From: a virus
IMG/VR virus record: IMGVR_UViG_3300044956_000617
Span: 1-20,710 of that record
Length of the DNA: 20,710 nt
Direction: 5' to 3' (one strand)
Part shown: positions 13,119 through 20,237 of the stretch, piece by piece
Position numbering within the stretch: position 1 is the stretch's first letter
How the letters are laid out: each line of letters starts with the position of its first letter
Translations under genes and position numbers: made by a program
The notes under the pieces: generated by a model
What the model saw: only the letters and a program-made list of their open reading frames with translations
Told to the model about the DNA's origin: nothing
The model's database searches: none

Positions 13119-13124
13119 GAGGCC

Positions 13125-13625
13125 GTGCCCGCTTACCTCTCACTCGCCACGTTCAAGGCAGCAACGGTCGCGGCCGACGAGTCTGTCGACGAGGTCGAGG
13201 CGCGTTATCCCGGCTGGATCGACAACCAGCTCGCGATCAAATCGCAATGGCTCGATTCCAGGCTTCGCAAGCGGTACCTCTTCCCGCTCACGACGACGCC
13301 GTACCCGCTCGTCGTGACCGACTGGCTCTCGCGCATCGTCACCGAAGCGATGATGCGAAAGCGCGGGATCGATCCGACGGACGAGCAGGCCGCGACGTAC
13401 ATTGACGATCGCAAGACGGCCGAAGCGGAGGTGCTCGAGGCCGCGAACGCCGAAGAGGGTCTCTTCGATCTGCCGCTGCGGGCCGACACGTCGACGACGG
13501 GCATCGTCGCGCCGGTCGTGCTCGGGTACTCGGAGGCTTCGCCCTACGTCGCGTTCGACATCCAGGCCGAAGCGGCGCGGCGCGAGGACGCGCAGGGCAC
13601 CGGGACCGGCGACGGGGCACCGTGA
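13125..13625 (+). CDS. Head-tail connector, DUF1320 (Mu gp36-like)
   Basis: 166 residues. The family pattern is clear: YLSLATFKAA near the N-terminus, QWLDSRLRKRYLFPL (41-55) with the Arg-rich RLRKRY, PLVVTDWLSRIVTEAMMRKRG (61-81), and a C-terminal extension ending in acidic and Gly residues. Gp36-type proteins form a neck ring below the portal. GTG 13125 has GAGG only 2 nt upstream, too close for normal use, but a TA-box 6 nt upstream, so the mRNA may be leaderless. The stop overlaps the next gene as GTGA. Confidence 0.85.
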   Translation: MPAYLSLATFKAATVAADESVDEVEARYPGWIDNQLAIKSQWLDSRLRKRYLFPLTTTPYPLVVTDWLSRIVTEAMMRKRGIDPTDEQAATYIDDRKTAEAEVLEAANAEEGLFDLPLRADTSTTGIVAPVVLGYSEASPYVAFDIQAEAARREDAQGTGTGDGAP

Positions 13626-13990
13626 AGCGGCCCCCGGTCTCGATCTCGGAGCTGCGAGCGCCCAACGACGCGCAACCGGGCGACGAATGGCCTCCCGTGC
13701 TCTTCGGCGTCCCGCAGAGGCCTCCGATCCGCCTCGTGGGAGCGCCTGGGACGCCCTGTGATGCCCCTTCGGGCGCTCGGACGGGTGAAGGTAGCCCCAC
13801 GGAAACGGAGCCCGTAGAGCGCCGGGAGGCGGCCGGTCGCGAAGCGGCGCTCTTCGGCCTCCCGAAGCGCCCGCCGAGAGGCCTCCGGAGAGCTTCTGGG
13901 AGCCCCGTGGAAGCCCCGGAGGGCGACCGGACGAGCGATGGTAGGTCCGAAGAGCCGGAGCCCGTAGAAGAGCTCGGGGAGGCCTCTTGA
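13622..13990 (+). CDS. Pro/Glu-rich protein with a tandem 50-residue duplication
   Basis: 122 residues, GTG start in a GTGA overlap. After a short head (MKRPPVSISELRAPNDAQPG) the protein consists of two copies of one unit, beginning LFGVPQRPP at 27 and LFGLPKRPP at 77. Each copy continues with a SG/PEG-R-T stretch and ends in an EPVE motif. It looks intrinsically disordered: Pro, Gly, Glu, Arg and Ser dominate and few hydrophobic residues are present. Coupled starts at both ends argue that it is translated. The family is unrecognised; it might be a linker, a chaperone-like tether, or a coding dispersed repeat placed in the neck operon. Confidence 0.6.
   Translation: MKRPPVSISELRAPNDAQPGDEWPPVLFGVPQRPPIRLVGAPGTPCDAPSGARTGEGSPTETEPVERREAAGREAALFGLPKRPPRGLRRASGSPVEAPEGDRTSDGRSEEPEPVEELGEAS
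13697..13984 (+). repeat. Two direct copies of a 150-bp coding unit
   Basis: Copy 1 begins near 13697 (GTGCTCTTCGGCGTCCCGC) and copy 2 near 13847 (GCGCTCTTCGGCCTCCCGA), a period of 150 bp. Both keep the block GGAGCCCGTAGA near their 3' ends. Divergence is substantial, so the duplication is not recent. Confidence 0.75.
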
Positions 13991-14814
13991 CCACGCCCGT
14001 TCTCGCGCTCGAGCGCCTTTTCGTCGACGTTCAGACCCGTTTCGCGAGCGAGGCGGGCCTGATCGGGCTCCCCGAGACCGCCTACTTCACCGGAACCGCC
14101 TCGATCGCTGGGTCTCCGACCGCTGCGGCCGAGGTGAAGATCCTTTTCACGGTCGGCGGGACCGTCGGAGTGGCCGGGATCGTCTACCGCGTCTCGACCG
14201 ACGACGGTGCGACCTACGGCGCGCCGATCGCGCTCGGTCTCGCGACGGCGATCGTCGTGTTCGGCGTCACGCTCACGCTCGCGGGCGCTGTCACGGCGCT
14301 CGACTACGTTCGCTGGACGCAGAACGGTCCCGCGGTGCCCGTGTTCCAGTTCGGGACGCGCGAGCCCGCGAAGCGCGGCGACGTGTATCGCGTCGTGTTC
14401 GTCCCCGGCGACGCGTCGGGCAACGCGGGCGAGGTCGTCGCGCCGCGGAACCCCGGCCGCAACCCTCGCCCGCTCGCGACGCTCGTCGAGCTGTTCACGA
14501 TCTACTGCGAGGCGTTCGACTCGAGCGCGGGCTCTCCCGAGGTCGAGCTGCGACAGTGGAAAGCAGCGCGCCTCTTGTGGGACGCGGTTATCCGTGCGAT
14601 CTACCTCTCGGCCCACGGAACCTACGAAGTGATCAGCACCGAGCACATGGTCGAGCGAGCGACGCGCCGACACGCGTGGTCGATGCGCTCCGTCCTCGCG
14701 ATCCAGGCGATGGTGCCCGACGCGCCCGCGTTCGTGGTCACGCCTCCGCAGGTCGCACTGACCGTCGGGCTCGAGGTCGACGACGACCCCGTCGAGATCA
14801 TCACCCCGCCATGA
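13987..14814 (+). CDS. Tail-terminator-like neck protein with inserted beta domain
   Basis: 275 residues starting at TTG in a TTGA overlap. The N-terminal helix (LALERLFVDVQTRFASEAG) and the C-terminal part from residue 115 fit a tail-terminator/completion protein lying between gp36-like and morphogenesis genes: PVFQFGTREPAKR, YRVVFVPGD, PRNPGRNPRPLATLVELFTI (153-172), and a long helical RQWKAARLLWDAVIRAIYL (189-207). Between them, about residues 35-112 form a beta-rich insertion with GGTVGVAGI, STDDGATYG and GLATAIVVF, similar to one in the sheath protein downstream. The terminator role is inferred from order; the shared domain is visible directly. Confidence 0.7.
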   Translation: MTTPVLALERLFVDVQTRFASEAGLIGLPETAYFTGTASIAGSPTAAAEVKILFTVGGTVGVAGIVYRVSTDDGATYGAPIALGLATAIVVFGVTLTLAGAVTALDYVRWTQNGPAVPVFQFGTREPAKRGDVYRVVFVPGDASGNAGEVVAPRNPGRNPRPLATLVELFTIYCEAFDSSAGSPEVELRQWKAARLLWDAVIRAIYLSAHGTYEVISTEHMVERATRRHAWSMRSVLAIQAMVPDAPAFVVTPPQVALTVGLEVDDDPVEIITPP

Positions 14815-15218
14815 GCAACGGAGCTGCACAGCTGGACGGACAGATCGCTCGCTTGCGCGAGCTGGCGAAGCTCGTGCCGAGCGCGGCACCCGCGGTCGCC
14901 GTCGCGATGTCCGATGTCATCGTCGCGAACATCGCGCGCGGAGTCGGGCCGGACGGCGCGCCGTGGGAGCGCACGGAGGAGGGCAAGCAGCCGCTCCGCG
15001 GCGCGGCCAAGGCGCTCGAGGTGCGAGCCGTCGGCACCGTCGTCGTCGCTACTCTCACCGGCCCGGAAGCACGGCATCACCTCGGAGCCGTGCGCGGAGG
15101 CGTGAGACGTGAGATTCTCCCCACGGGCGGCACGATCCCCGGCCCGATGGTCGATCGGATCGAGCGCGCGGTCACAGACAGGTTTCGGGCGATCATGTCC
15201 CCAACGGTTCGTCGCTGA
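14811..15218 (+). CDS. Virion morphogenesis / tail completion protein
   Basis: 135 residues, ATG in an ATGA overlap. Typical of the phage virion morphogenesis (Mu gpG, P2 gpS-like) group: an N-terminal helix (LDGQIARLRELAKLVPSA), a SDVIVANIARGVGPDGAPWE block (36-55) with the GxxPDGxPW signature, KQPLRGAAKALEV, a short beta segment VGTVVVATLTG, and a C-terminal helix IERAVTDRFRAIM. It is thought to act at the head-tail joint or in tail completion. Confidence 0.75.
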   Translation: MSNGAAQLDGQIARLRELAKLVPSAAPAVAVAMSDVIVANIARGVGPDGAPWERTEEGKQPLRGAAKALEVRAVGTVVVATLTGPEARHHLGAVRGGVRREILPTGGTIPGPMVDRIERAVTDRFRAIMSPTVRR

Positions 15219-15232
15219 ACGGAGAGCACGTC

Positions 15233-16693
15233 ATGTCCCAACCCTCGGTCACGATCACGGAGCTCGATGGCGCGCTCGGCATTCTGCCGACGAGCGCGGG
15301 CCGACTTCTCGCCGTCGTCGGCGTCTCGAGCGCGGGGCCGGTCAACACGCCCGCGACCTACGCACGGATTCCGCAGCTGACCGCGGACTTCGGGATCGGC
15401 CCGATGGTCGAGGCGGCCGCCTATTACATCGAGAAGTTCGGGCGACCCGTGATCGTGGTCCGCACCGGGCAGAGCATCGCGGGGAGCTATCCCGCGGGAG
15501 CTGCCACCGTCGCGACGGGCACCGGCACCTCCGTCACCACGGTCGATCTGCTCACCGCGCCCAACGACGACTTCGAGTGCTACTTCAAGGTCGTCACCGG
15601 AGGCACCATCGGCGTCGCGGGCATCACGTTCCAGTGGTCGCTCGACGGAGGGCGCACGCTCTCGCCCGTCACCGCGCTCGGGGTCGCGACGAGCTTCGTG
15701 TTCCCGACGAGCGGAGGCGTGAAGATCGACTTCGCCGCGGGCACGCTCGTCGCGGGCGACACGCGCACGTTCCGCGCGACGGCCCCCAACTGGAACACGA
15801 CCGAGATCGGTACCGCGCTCGACGCGCTGTTCGCGACCGCGGCTTCGTGGGAGTCGGCGCACATCGTCGGCCCGATCAACGGCGCGGACTTCGACACGAT
15901 CGATCCAAAGTTCTCGGCGGGCCTCACGTCCGGCAAGTACCACGGATGGATCGGCAACACGCGCATGCCCGACCTCGGCGAGAGCGAGGCGACCTACCTC
16001 GCGGCGATGTCCGCGATCTTCAACAGCAAGGCGACGATCTTCGGTGAGCTGTGCTCCGCGGCCGCGAAGATCATCTCGTCGGTCTCCGGGCGGCAGTACC
16101 GGCGACCCGTCGCGTTCGCGGTCGCCGCGCGCGAGGGCTTCTACTCCGAAGAGATCGACATCGCAGACGTGAACCTCGGCACGCTGCTCGGCGTGTCGAT
16201 CCGCGACGCGAACGGCAACCCCGACGAGCACGACGAGTCGCTCAACCCCGGCCTCGACGACGCGCGCTTCACCGTGCTCCGAACGTGGGACGGCATCCAA
16301 GGCGTCTACGTCAACCGGCCGCGCATCCTCTCGGCCGCGGGCTCGGACTTCGACCTCTACACGAAGCGCCGCGTCATCAACCTCGCGCACGCCGCGCTGC
16401 GGTCCTACTTCATCCGTCGGCTCAACAAGCCGATCCAGGTCGACACGTCGACCGGGTTCATCCTCGAGAGCGAGGCGCTCGAGATCGAGAACGGCGCGCT
16501 CGCCGCGATGCGCTCCGTGCTGCTCGCGAAGCCGAAGGCCTCGGGGATCCAGTTCGCGCTCTCGCGCACCGACAACGTGCTCAGCACCAAGACGCTGACC
16601 GGGCAGGCTCGCGTCATCCCGCTCGCCTACCCCGAGTTCATCGAGCTCGAGGTCGGCTTCCTCAACCCCGCGCTGCAGGTCCAGACCGTCTGA
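15233..16693 (+). CDS. Contractile tail sheath protein
   Basis: 486 residues, GGAGAG 6 nt upstream of the ATG. It resembles DUF2586-type sheaths: an N-terminal strand QPSVTITELDG (3-13), a core domain with RLLAVVGVSSAGP, YYIEKFGRPVIVVRTG (64-79), then an inserted beta domain (about 95-187), and the C-terminal sheath domain with VYVNRPRIL, VINLAHAALRSYFIRRLN, TSTGFILESEALEIENG and a closing strand FIELEVGFLNPALQVQT that would thread into neighbouring subunits. Its presence makes the tail contractile. The insertion shares motifs (GGTIGVAGI, SLDGGRT, GVATSFVFP) with the terminator-like protein. In known sheaths such insertions face outward. Confidence 0.9.
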   Translation: MSQPSVTITELDGALGILPTSAGRLLAVVGVSSAGPVNTPATYARIPQLTADFGIGPMVEAAAYYIEKFGRPVIVVRTGQSIAGSYPAGAATVATGTGTSVTTVDLLTAPNDDFECYFKVVTGGTIGVAGITFQWSLDGGRTLSPVTALGVATSFVFPTSGGVKIDFAAGTLVAGDTRTFRATAPNWNTTEIGTALDALFATAASWESAHIVGPINGADFDTIDPKFSAGLTSGKYHGWIGNTRMPDLGESEATYLAAMSAIFNSKATIFGELCSAAAKIISSVSGRQYRRPVAFAVAAREGFYSEEIDIADVNLGTLLGVSIRDANGNPDEHDESLNPGLDDARFTVLRTWDGIQGVYVNRPRILSAAGSDFDLYTKRRVINLAHAALRSYFIRRLNKPIQVDTSTGFILESEALEIENGALAAMRSVLLAKPKASGIQFALSRTDNVLSTKTLTGQARVIPLAYPEFIELEVGFLNPALQVQTV

Positions 16694-16708
16694 TCGCGCG
16701 ACGCGCGA
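16694..16708 (+). terminator. Perfect GC dyad between sheath and tube genes
   Basis: TCGCGCG-A-CGCGCGA starts directly after the sheath stop codon and is followed by CCATTTAGG. As RNA it would form a short GC stem. It may end part of the sheath transcript, act as an attenuator, or protect the 3' end; a real terminator is uncertain. Confidence 0.35.
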
Positions 16709-16728
16709 CCATTTAGGGAGCAACGAAC

Positions 16729-17202
16729 ATGAGCGACGCGATCAGGGTCAACGGCAATCAGCTCTCCTGGGGCTCGATCTCCGTCAAGGTGAACGGAGAG
16801 CGCTACTTCGGGTTCACGTCGATCGGCTACGCCGACTCGCGCGAGCGCGTGAAGGCCTACGGCATGGGCCGCGCGCACGCGCCGCGCGGACGCTCGCGCG
16901 GCAAGTACGCCGTCGAGCCCGTCACGCTCACGGGATGGAAGTCGAGCATGCAGGCGCTTCGCAAGGCGCTCGCGGACGCGGGCGACGGCGAGAGCTACGG
17001 CGACACGATCTGTCAGATCGTCGTGCAGTACGTCGAGGCCGACGACACGCCGGTCACCGTCGAGCTCGAGGACTGCGTGTGGTCCAAGAACACGACGAGC
17101 GAGGAAGAGAGCCCCGACCCGTTGAAGGAAGATGCCGAGTTCGACTGCATGCGGATCCGGCGTAACGGGCTCGTGCTCTTCGACAACTCCGAAGGGAGCT
17201 GA
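16729..17202 (+). CDS. Tail tube protein
   Basis: 157 residues, AGGGAG 8 nt upstream. Its place right after the sheath, its size, and its alternating strand pattern fit a myovirus tube protein: IRVNGNQLSWGSISVKVNGE (5-24), YFGFTSIGYADSRERVKAYG (26-45), KYAVEPVTLTGW (59-70), CQIVVQYVEADDTPVTVELE (94-113), RIRRNGLVLFDN (142-153). The loop with MGRAHAPRGRSRGKY is basic. Tube subunits stack as hexamers around the tape measure inside the sheath. Confidence 0.85.
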   Translation: MSDAIRVNGNQLSWGSISVKVNGERYFGFTSIGYADSRERVKAYGMGRAHAPRGRSRGKYAVEPVTLTGWKSSMQALRKALADAGDGESYGDTICQIVVQYVEADDTPVTVELEDCVWSKNTTSEEESPDPLKEDAEFDCMRIRRNGLVLFDNSEGS

Positions 17203-17242
17203 TCGAGCACACGCGCAGGCGACGCGCGAAGGAAGGTGAATC

Positions 17243-17716
17243 GTGGCCGAGGACAAGCGACAACCATCCCCCCCGCTGCAGGCGGGCGGGTCTCTCGAGG
17301 AGCGGCTCGCAGCGGCGCGCGAGCGCAAGAGGCTCGCGGACGAGCAGCGCGAGCGAGCTGCGGACGCTGCGAGCTTGCTCGCGGAGGTCGAGGCGGCAGA
17401 GCGCGAGGCGAGCGACGCCGAAGCCATCGCGAAGGCGACGGCGGAACACGGCGCGGGCAAGATCGCGACGATCGCGACCGAGCTTGGGGTCGTGATCGTG
17501 AAGCGCCCGCACCCGGCGCACTACAAGCGGTTCCGCGACAAGGGTGAGACCAAGTCGGCCGACCTCGAGCAACTCGTGCGACCGTGCCTCGTGCATCCCG
17601 ACGCGTCGCGGTTCGATCAGATCCTCAACGAGCAGCCCGCGACGCTCGACCGCTGCGCCGATCAGGTCGTCACGCTCGCGGGCTTCCGCGGAAAGGAGCT
17701 GTCGGGAAAATCGTAG
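17243..17716 (+). CDS. Tail assembly chaperone, short (G-like) form
   Basis: 157 residues from GTG, with GGAAGG 6 nt upstream. The N-terminal third is a charged coiled-coil-like helix (EERLAAARERKRLADEQRER and onward to about 75). The C-terminal part has VVIVKRPHPAHYKRFRDKGE (83-102) and LEQLVRPCLVHPDASRFDQI (108-127), a pattern common in chaperones encoded between tube and tape measure. It is expected to bind the tape measure and recruit tube subunits. It ends seven codons after AAGGAG and two codons after a G_GGA_AAA heptamer, with a -1 open frame continuing beyond. Confidence 0.85.
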   Translation: MAEDKRQPSPPLQAGGSLEERLAAARERKRLADEQRERAADAASLLAEVEAAEREASDAEAIAKATAEHGAGKIATIATELGVVIVKRPHPAHYKRFRDKGETKSADLEQLVRPCLVHPDASRFDQILNEQPATLDRCADQVVTLAGFRGKELSGKS

Positions 17717-17898
17717 CCCTGCGAGCGGAGGCGCGGCGCGACCTCGGCGTGTGGGCCGAGTGCCTGCTCGCCATGTTCGGCAACGAGTCGCAGGGAACCG
17801 ACGCCGAGGTCGTGCGCGCGCTCACCGGAGCGAGCATGCTCGCAGAGGCGATGCACGACGTCAGGCAGATCAAGCGCCTGCTCACACCGAAAGAGTGA
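17243..17898 (+). CDS. Tail assembly chaperone, -1 frameshift (GT-like) fusion
   Basis: Slippage by -1 at 17704-17710 joins residues 1-156 of the short form to 62 more residues read from ATC at 17710, ending at 17898, for a 218-residue product. The extension (VALRAEARRDLGVWAECLLA ... DVRQIKRLLTPKE) is helical, protein-like and has no start codon of its own close by. The codon change GGA-AAA to GGG-AAA lets both tRNAs re-pair. Lambda gpG/gpGT and many long-tailed phages make such a pair in a fixed ratio. Nothing else explains the extension frame. Confidence 0.8.
17704..17710 (+). promoter_or_regulatory. Slippery heptamer G_GGA_AAA
   Basis: In the zero frame the codons are TCG GGA AAA TCG TAG, so the heptamer is in the exact X_XXY_YYZ register. 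An AAGGAG lies 5 nt upstream (17693-17698). A CTCGGC/GCCGAG stem (17743-17748 with 17755-17760) lies about 32 nt downstream. The distances differ from the best-known stimulators, so only the heptamer is a firm call. Confidence 0.8.
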
Positions 17899-17904
17899 CC
17901 GACC

Positions 17905-19716
17905 GTGACCACGACCGCGACCTTCACCGTCGAGCTGCGAGACGAGACCTCCGGGGCCGCGAACGCGGCCGCGGGCTCGCTCTCGCGGCTCAGGGCGAAG
18001 ATCGAGCAAGACACGAAGGCTCTTCGCGAAATGCAGGCCGCGATGGGCCGGTTGAAGGGCGGCACCTCGCGCTCGAGCGCGGCCGCCACGGAGCTTCGGA
18101 ACCGCATCGCGGCACAGCGCGCCGCGATCGCGAGCGCGCAAGAGCGGTTCATCGCGCTCGGAGGCACCTTCGGGAAGGCCGAAGAGCGCGCGACGGGCTT
18201 CGCGGGCATGCTCGGGGAGCTTGCGGGCAACCTACAGGGCGCGGGCGGTGCTCTCGGAGGCTTCGGAGGCCAGCTCGCGACGCTCGCCGGGGCTCTCACG
18301 AACCCGATCGCGCTCGCGGGCCTCTTCGTGACGGGCCTCGTCGCGCTCGCGGGAGCTGCGATCGCCGCGAACCTCGCGATCGCGGGCATGATCGTTCAGC
18401 TCGCTCGCCTTGCGGTCACGGAGAGCGACGCGCGGAGGTCTGAGGCGCTGCACATCGAGGGTCTCAACACGCTTCGGCAGGCCTACGGGCTCGGCACCGC
18501 GAGCGTCCGCGACTACCAGGCAGCGATCGACCGCGCGAGCGACTCGACGAACCTCTCGCGCGACGCGCTCGAGGGCTACGCGCGCTCGCTCTCTCGCGCT
18601 GGGCTCCGCGGCGACGCGCTGCGCGACGCGGTCGAGGCGATGGGCATCGCGGCGATGGTGCAAGGCGAGCGCGGCGCGCAGAGGTTCCGTGCGCTCGCGA
18701 TGCAGGCGCGACTTGCGGGTCGTTCCGTCGCGGAGCTCGCAGAGCAGTACCGCGATCGCCTCGGGCCGATCGCGCATCGCATGATGCTGTCGCTGCCGAA
18801 CCAGACCGAGCGCCTTCGACGCTCGATCGCGCGCATCTTCTCGGGCCTCAACACCGATCGCCTGCTCGGCGCGCTCGACATGGTGCTCTCACTCTTCTCG
18901 CAGAGCACGGCCTCGGGCCGCGCGCTCTCTCGCATCGTCGAGGCCGTGTTTCAGCCTATGATCGACGACGTCGCGGTGCTCGGGCCGATCGTGCGGCGCT
19001 TCTTCCAAGGCATCGTGATCGGCGCGCTCGTCACCACGATCGCGGTGCTTCGCGTTCGCAACGCTCTCCGCGACACGTTCGGAGGCACCGACCTATTCGA
19101 GAACGTCGATTCTCTCAACTTTGCGCTCGGAGTCGGCGTCGCGCTCTTCGGGCTTCTGGCGATCTCGCTCGCCTCGATCGCGTTCCTCGCGGCGCTCGCG
19201 ATCGGTCCGTTCGTCGCGCTCGGGCTCGCGATCCTCGCGATCGGAGCTGCAGCGGCGCGCGCGGTTCGCACCGTCGTCGACTTCTTCTCGTCGAACAACG
19301 TCGGCGGGCTCGCCGAGGGGATGATCAACGGGATCGTGTCCGGGCTCACGAAGGGGCGCGACCGGATCATCGAGACCGTGCGCGGCCTCGCGCAGTCTGC
19401 GGCCGACACGTTCCGCGAGGCGCTCGGGATCGCGAGCCCCTCGCGTGTGTTCGCGGAGTTCGGCGCGTCGATCACGGGCGGTCTCACCGAAGGCATCGAC
19501 GCGGGCACGCCGGACGTCGACGCAGCGGTCGGCGGGCTCGTCGAGGCACCCGCGGGCGGCGCTGCGCGCGCGGGCGGGTCGACCGTCTCGATCACGATCG
19601 GCGAGATCGTCGTCAACGCGGGCAACACGCAGAACCCGCGCGACCTCGCGCTCGGGATCCGCGACGAGCTCGCTTCGCTTCTCGAGGGCGTGTCGATCGA
19701 GCTGGGGGCGACGTGA
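17905..19716 (+). CDS. Tail tape measure protein
   Basis: 603 residues from GTG; ribosome site weak. The N-terminal part has a coiled coil (25-85) rich in Ala, Arg and Glu, then two hydrophobic segments, TNPIALAGLFVTGLVALAGA through about 172 and a longer one at about 406-455 (GVALFGLLAISLASIAFLAA). Near the C-terminus is the motif LGIASPSRVFAEFGASITGG (507-526), typical of tape measures. The closing part (557-603) is a small beta/alpha segment. The protein sets tail length and is released through the tail tip; its hydrophobic parts may help DNA cross the membrane. At about 0.15 nm per residue the tail would be near 90 nm. Confidence 0.93.
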   Translation: MTTTATFTVELRDETSGAANAAAGSLSRLRAKIEQDTKALREMQAAMGRLKGGTSRSSAAATELRNRIAAQRAAIASAQERFIALGGTFGKAEERATGFAGMLGELAGNLQGAGGALGGFGGQLATLAGALTNPIALAGLFVTGLVALAGAAIAANLAIAGMIVQLARLAVTESDARRSEALHIEGLNTLRQAYGLGTASVRDYQAAIDRASDSTNLSRDALEGYARSLSRAGLRGDALRDAVEAMGIAAMVQGERGAQRFRALAMQARLAGRSVAELAEQYRDRLGPIAHRMMLSLPNQTERLRRSIARIFSGLNTDRLLGALDMVLSLFSQSTASGRALSRIVEAVFQPMIDDVAVLGPIVRRFFQGIVIGALVTTIAVLRVRNALRDTFGGTDLFENVDSLNFALGVGVALFGLLAISLASIAFLAALAIGPFVALGLAILAIGAAAARAVRTVVDFFSSNNVGGLAEGMINGIVSGLTKGRDRIIETVRGLAQSAADTFREALGIASPSRVFAEFGASITGGLTEGIDAGTPDVDAAVGGLVEAPAGGAARAGGSTVSITIGEIVVNAGNTQNPRDLALGIRDELASLLEGVSIELGAT

Positions 19717-20237
19717 GCTTCAACCCGATCAGCTCGCCCGTCGACTACATCCTGCTCGCGAACCGCAGGTCTCCGGGCATCGCGACGTTGTCGAACGTCA
19801 ACTCTCCGCGCATGTGGGACGAGCGTCGAGGCTTCGCGCTCTCCGGCGCGCGCGTCGTGTTCCGCGGTATCGGCCTCGCGCGGCCGATCTGCACGCTGCG
19901 TCTCGTGAACGACGCGGACTTCGATGCGTGGCACGAATGGCGCGAGCTGGTGCAGCGCCCGCCCATCGGTGAGCGCGGGCGCGCGCAGGACATTTGGCAC
20001 CCCATCCTCGAGGATCTCGGCATCGTCTCCGTCGTCGTCGAGGACGTCACGCAGCCCCGGCAGGTCGAGGACGGCGTGTGGGACATCGACATCAAGTTCA
20101 TCGAATTCCGTCGACCCGTCGTGACGCTCGAGACCATCGGCTCGAGCGAGACCACGCCCACCGACCCCGTCGATCGTTTCATCGACGAGCTCTCGTCGCA
20201 GGTCCAAGCTCTCGCCGGAGGGCCGGGAACACCGTGA
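19713..20237 (+). CDS. Baseplate-proximal tail protein
   Basis: 174 residues, GTG in a GTGA overlap with the tape measure. It has a beta-rich core: SPGIATLSNVNSPRMWDERR (20-39), RVVFRGIGLARPICTLRLVN (47-66), then DADFDAWHEWRELVQ, IWHPILEDLGIVSVVVEDV (94-112) and VWDIDIKFIEFRRP (122-135). The closing DIKFIEFRRP is like that of phage tail proteins that sit between tape measure and hub genes (T4 gp53/Mu gp43-like positions). The tail after 140 is acidic and probably flexible. The exact family is not certain. Confidence 0.7.
   Translation: MSFNPISSPVDYILLANRRSPGIATLSNVNSPRMWDERRGFALSGARVVFRGIGLARPICTLRLVNDADFDAWHEWRELVQRPPIGERGRAQDIWHPILEDLGIVSVVVEDVTQPRQVEDGVWDIDIKFIEFRRPVVTLETIGSSETTPTDPVDRFIDELSSQVQALAGGPGTP

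Noticed and set aside
15077-16723. Minus-strand 548-codon open frame across the sheath gene
   Set aside because: Antisense to a well-supported sheath protein; composition typical of reverse-frame translation of GC-rich genes.
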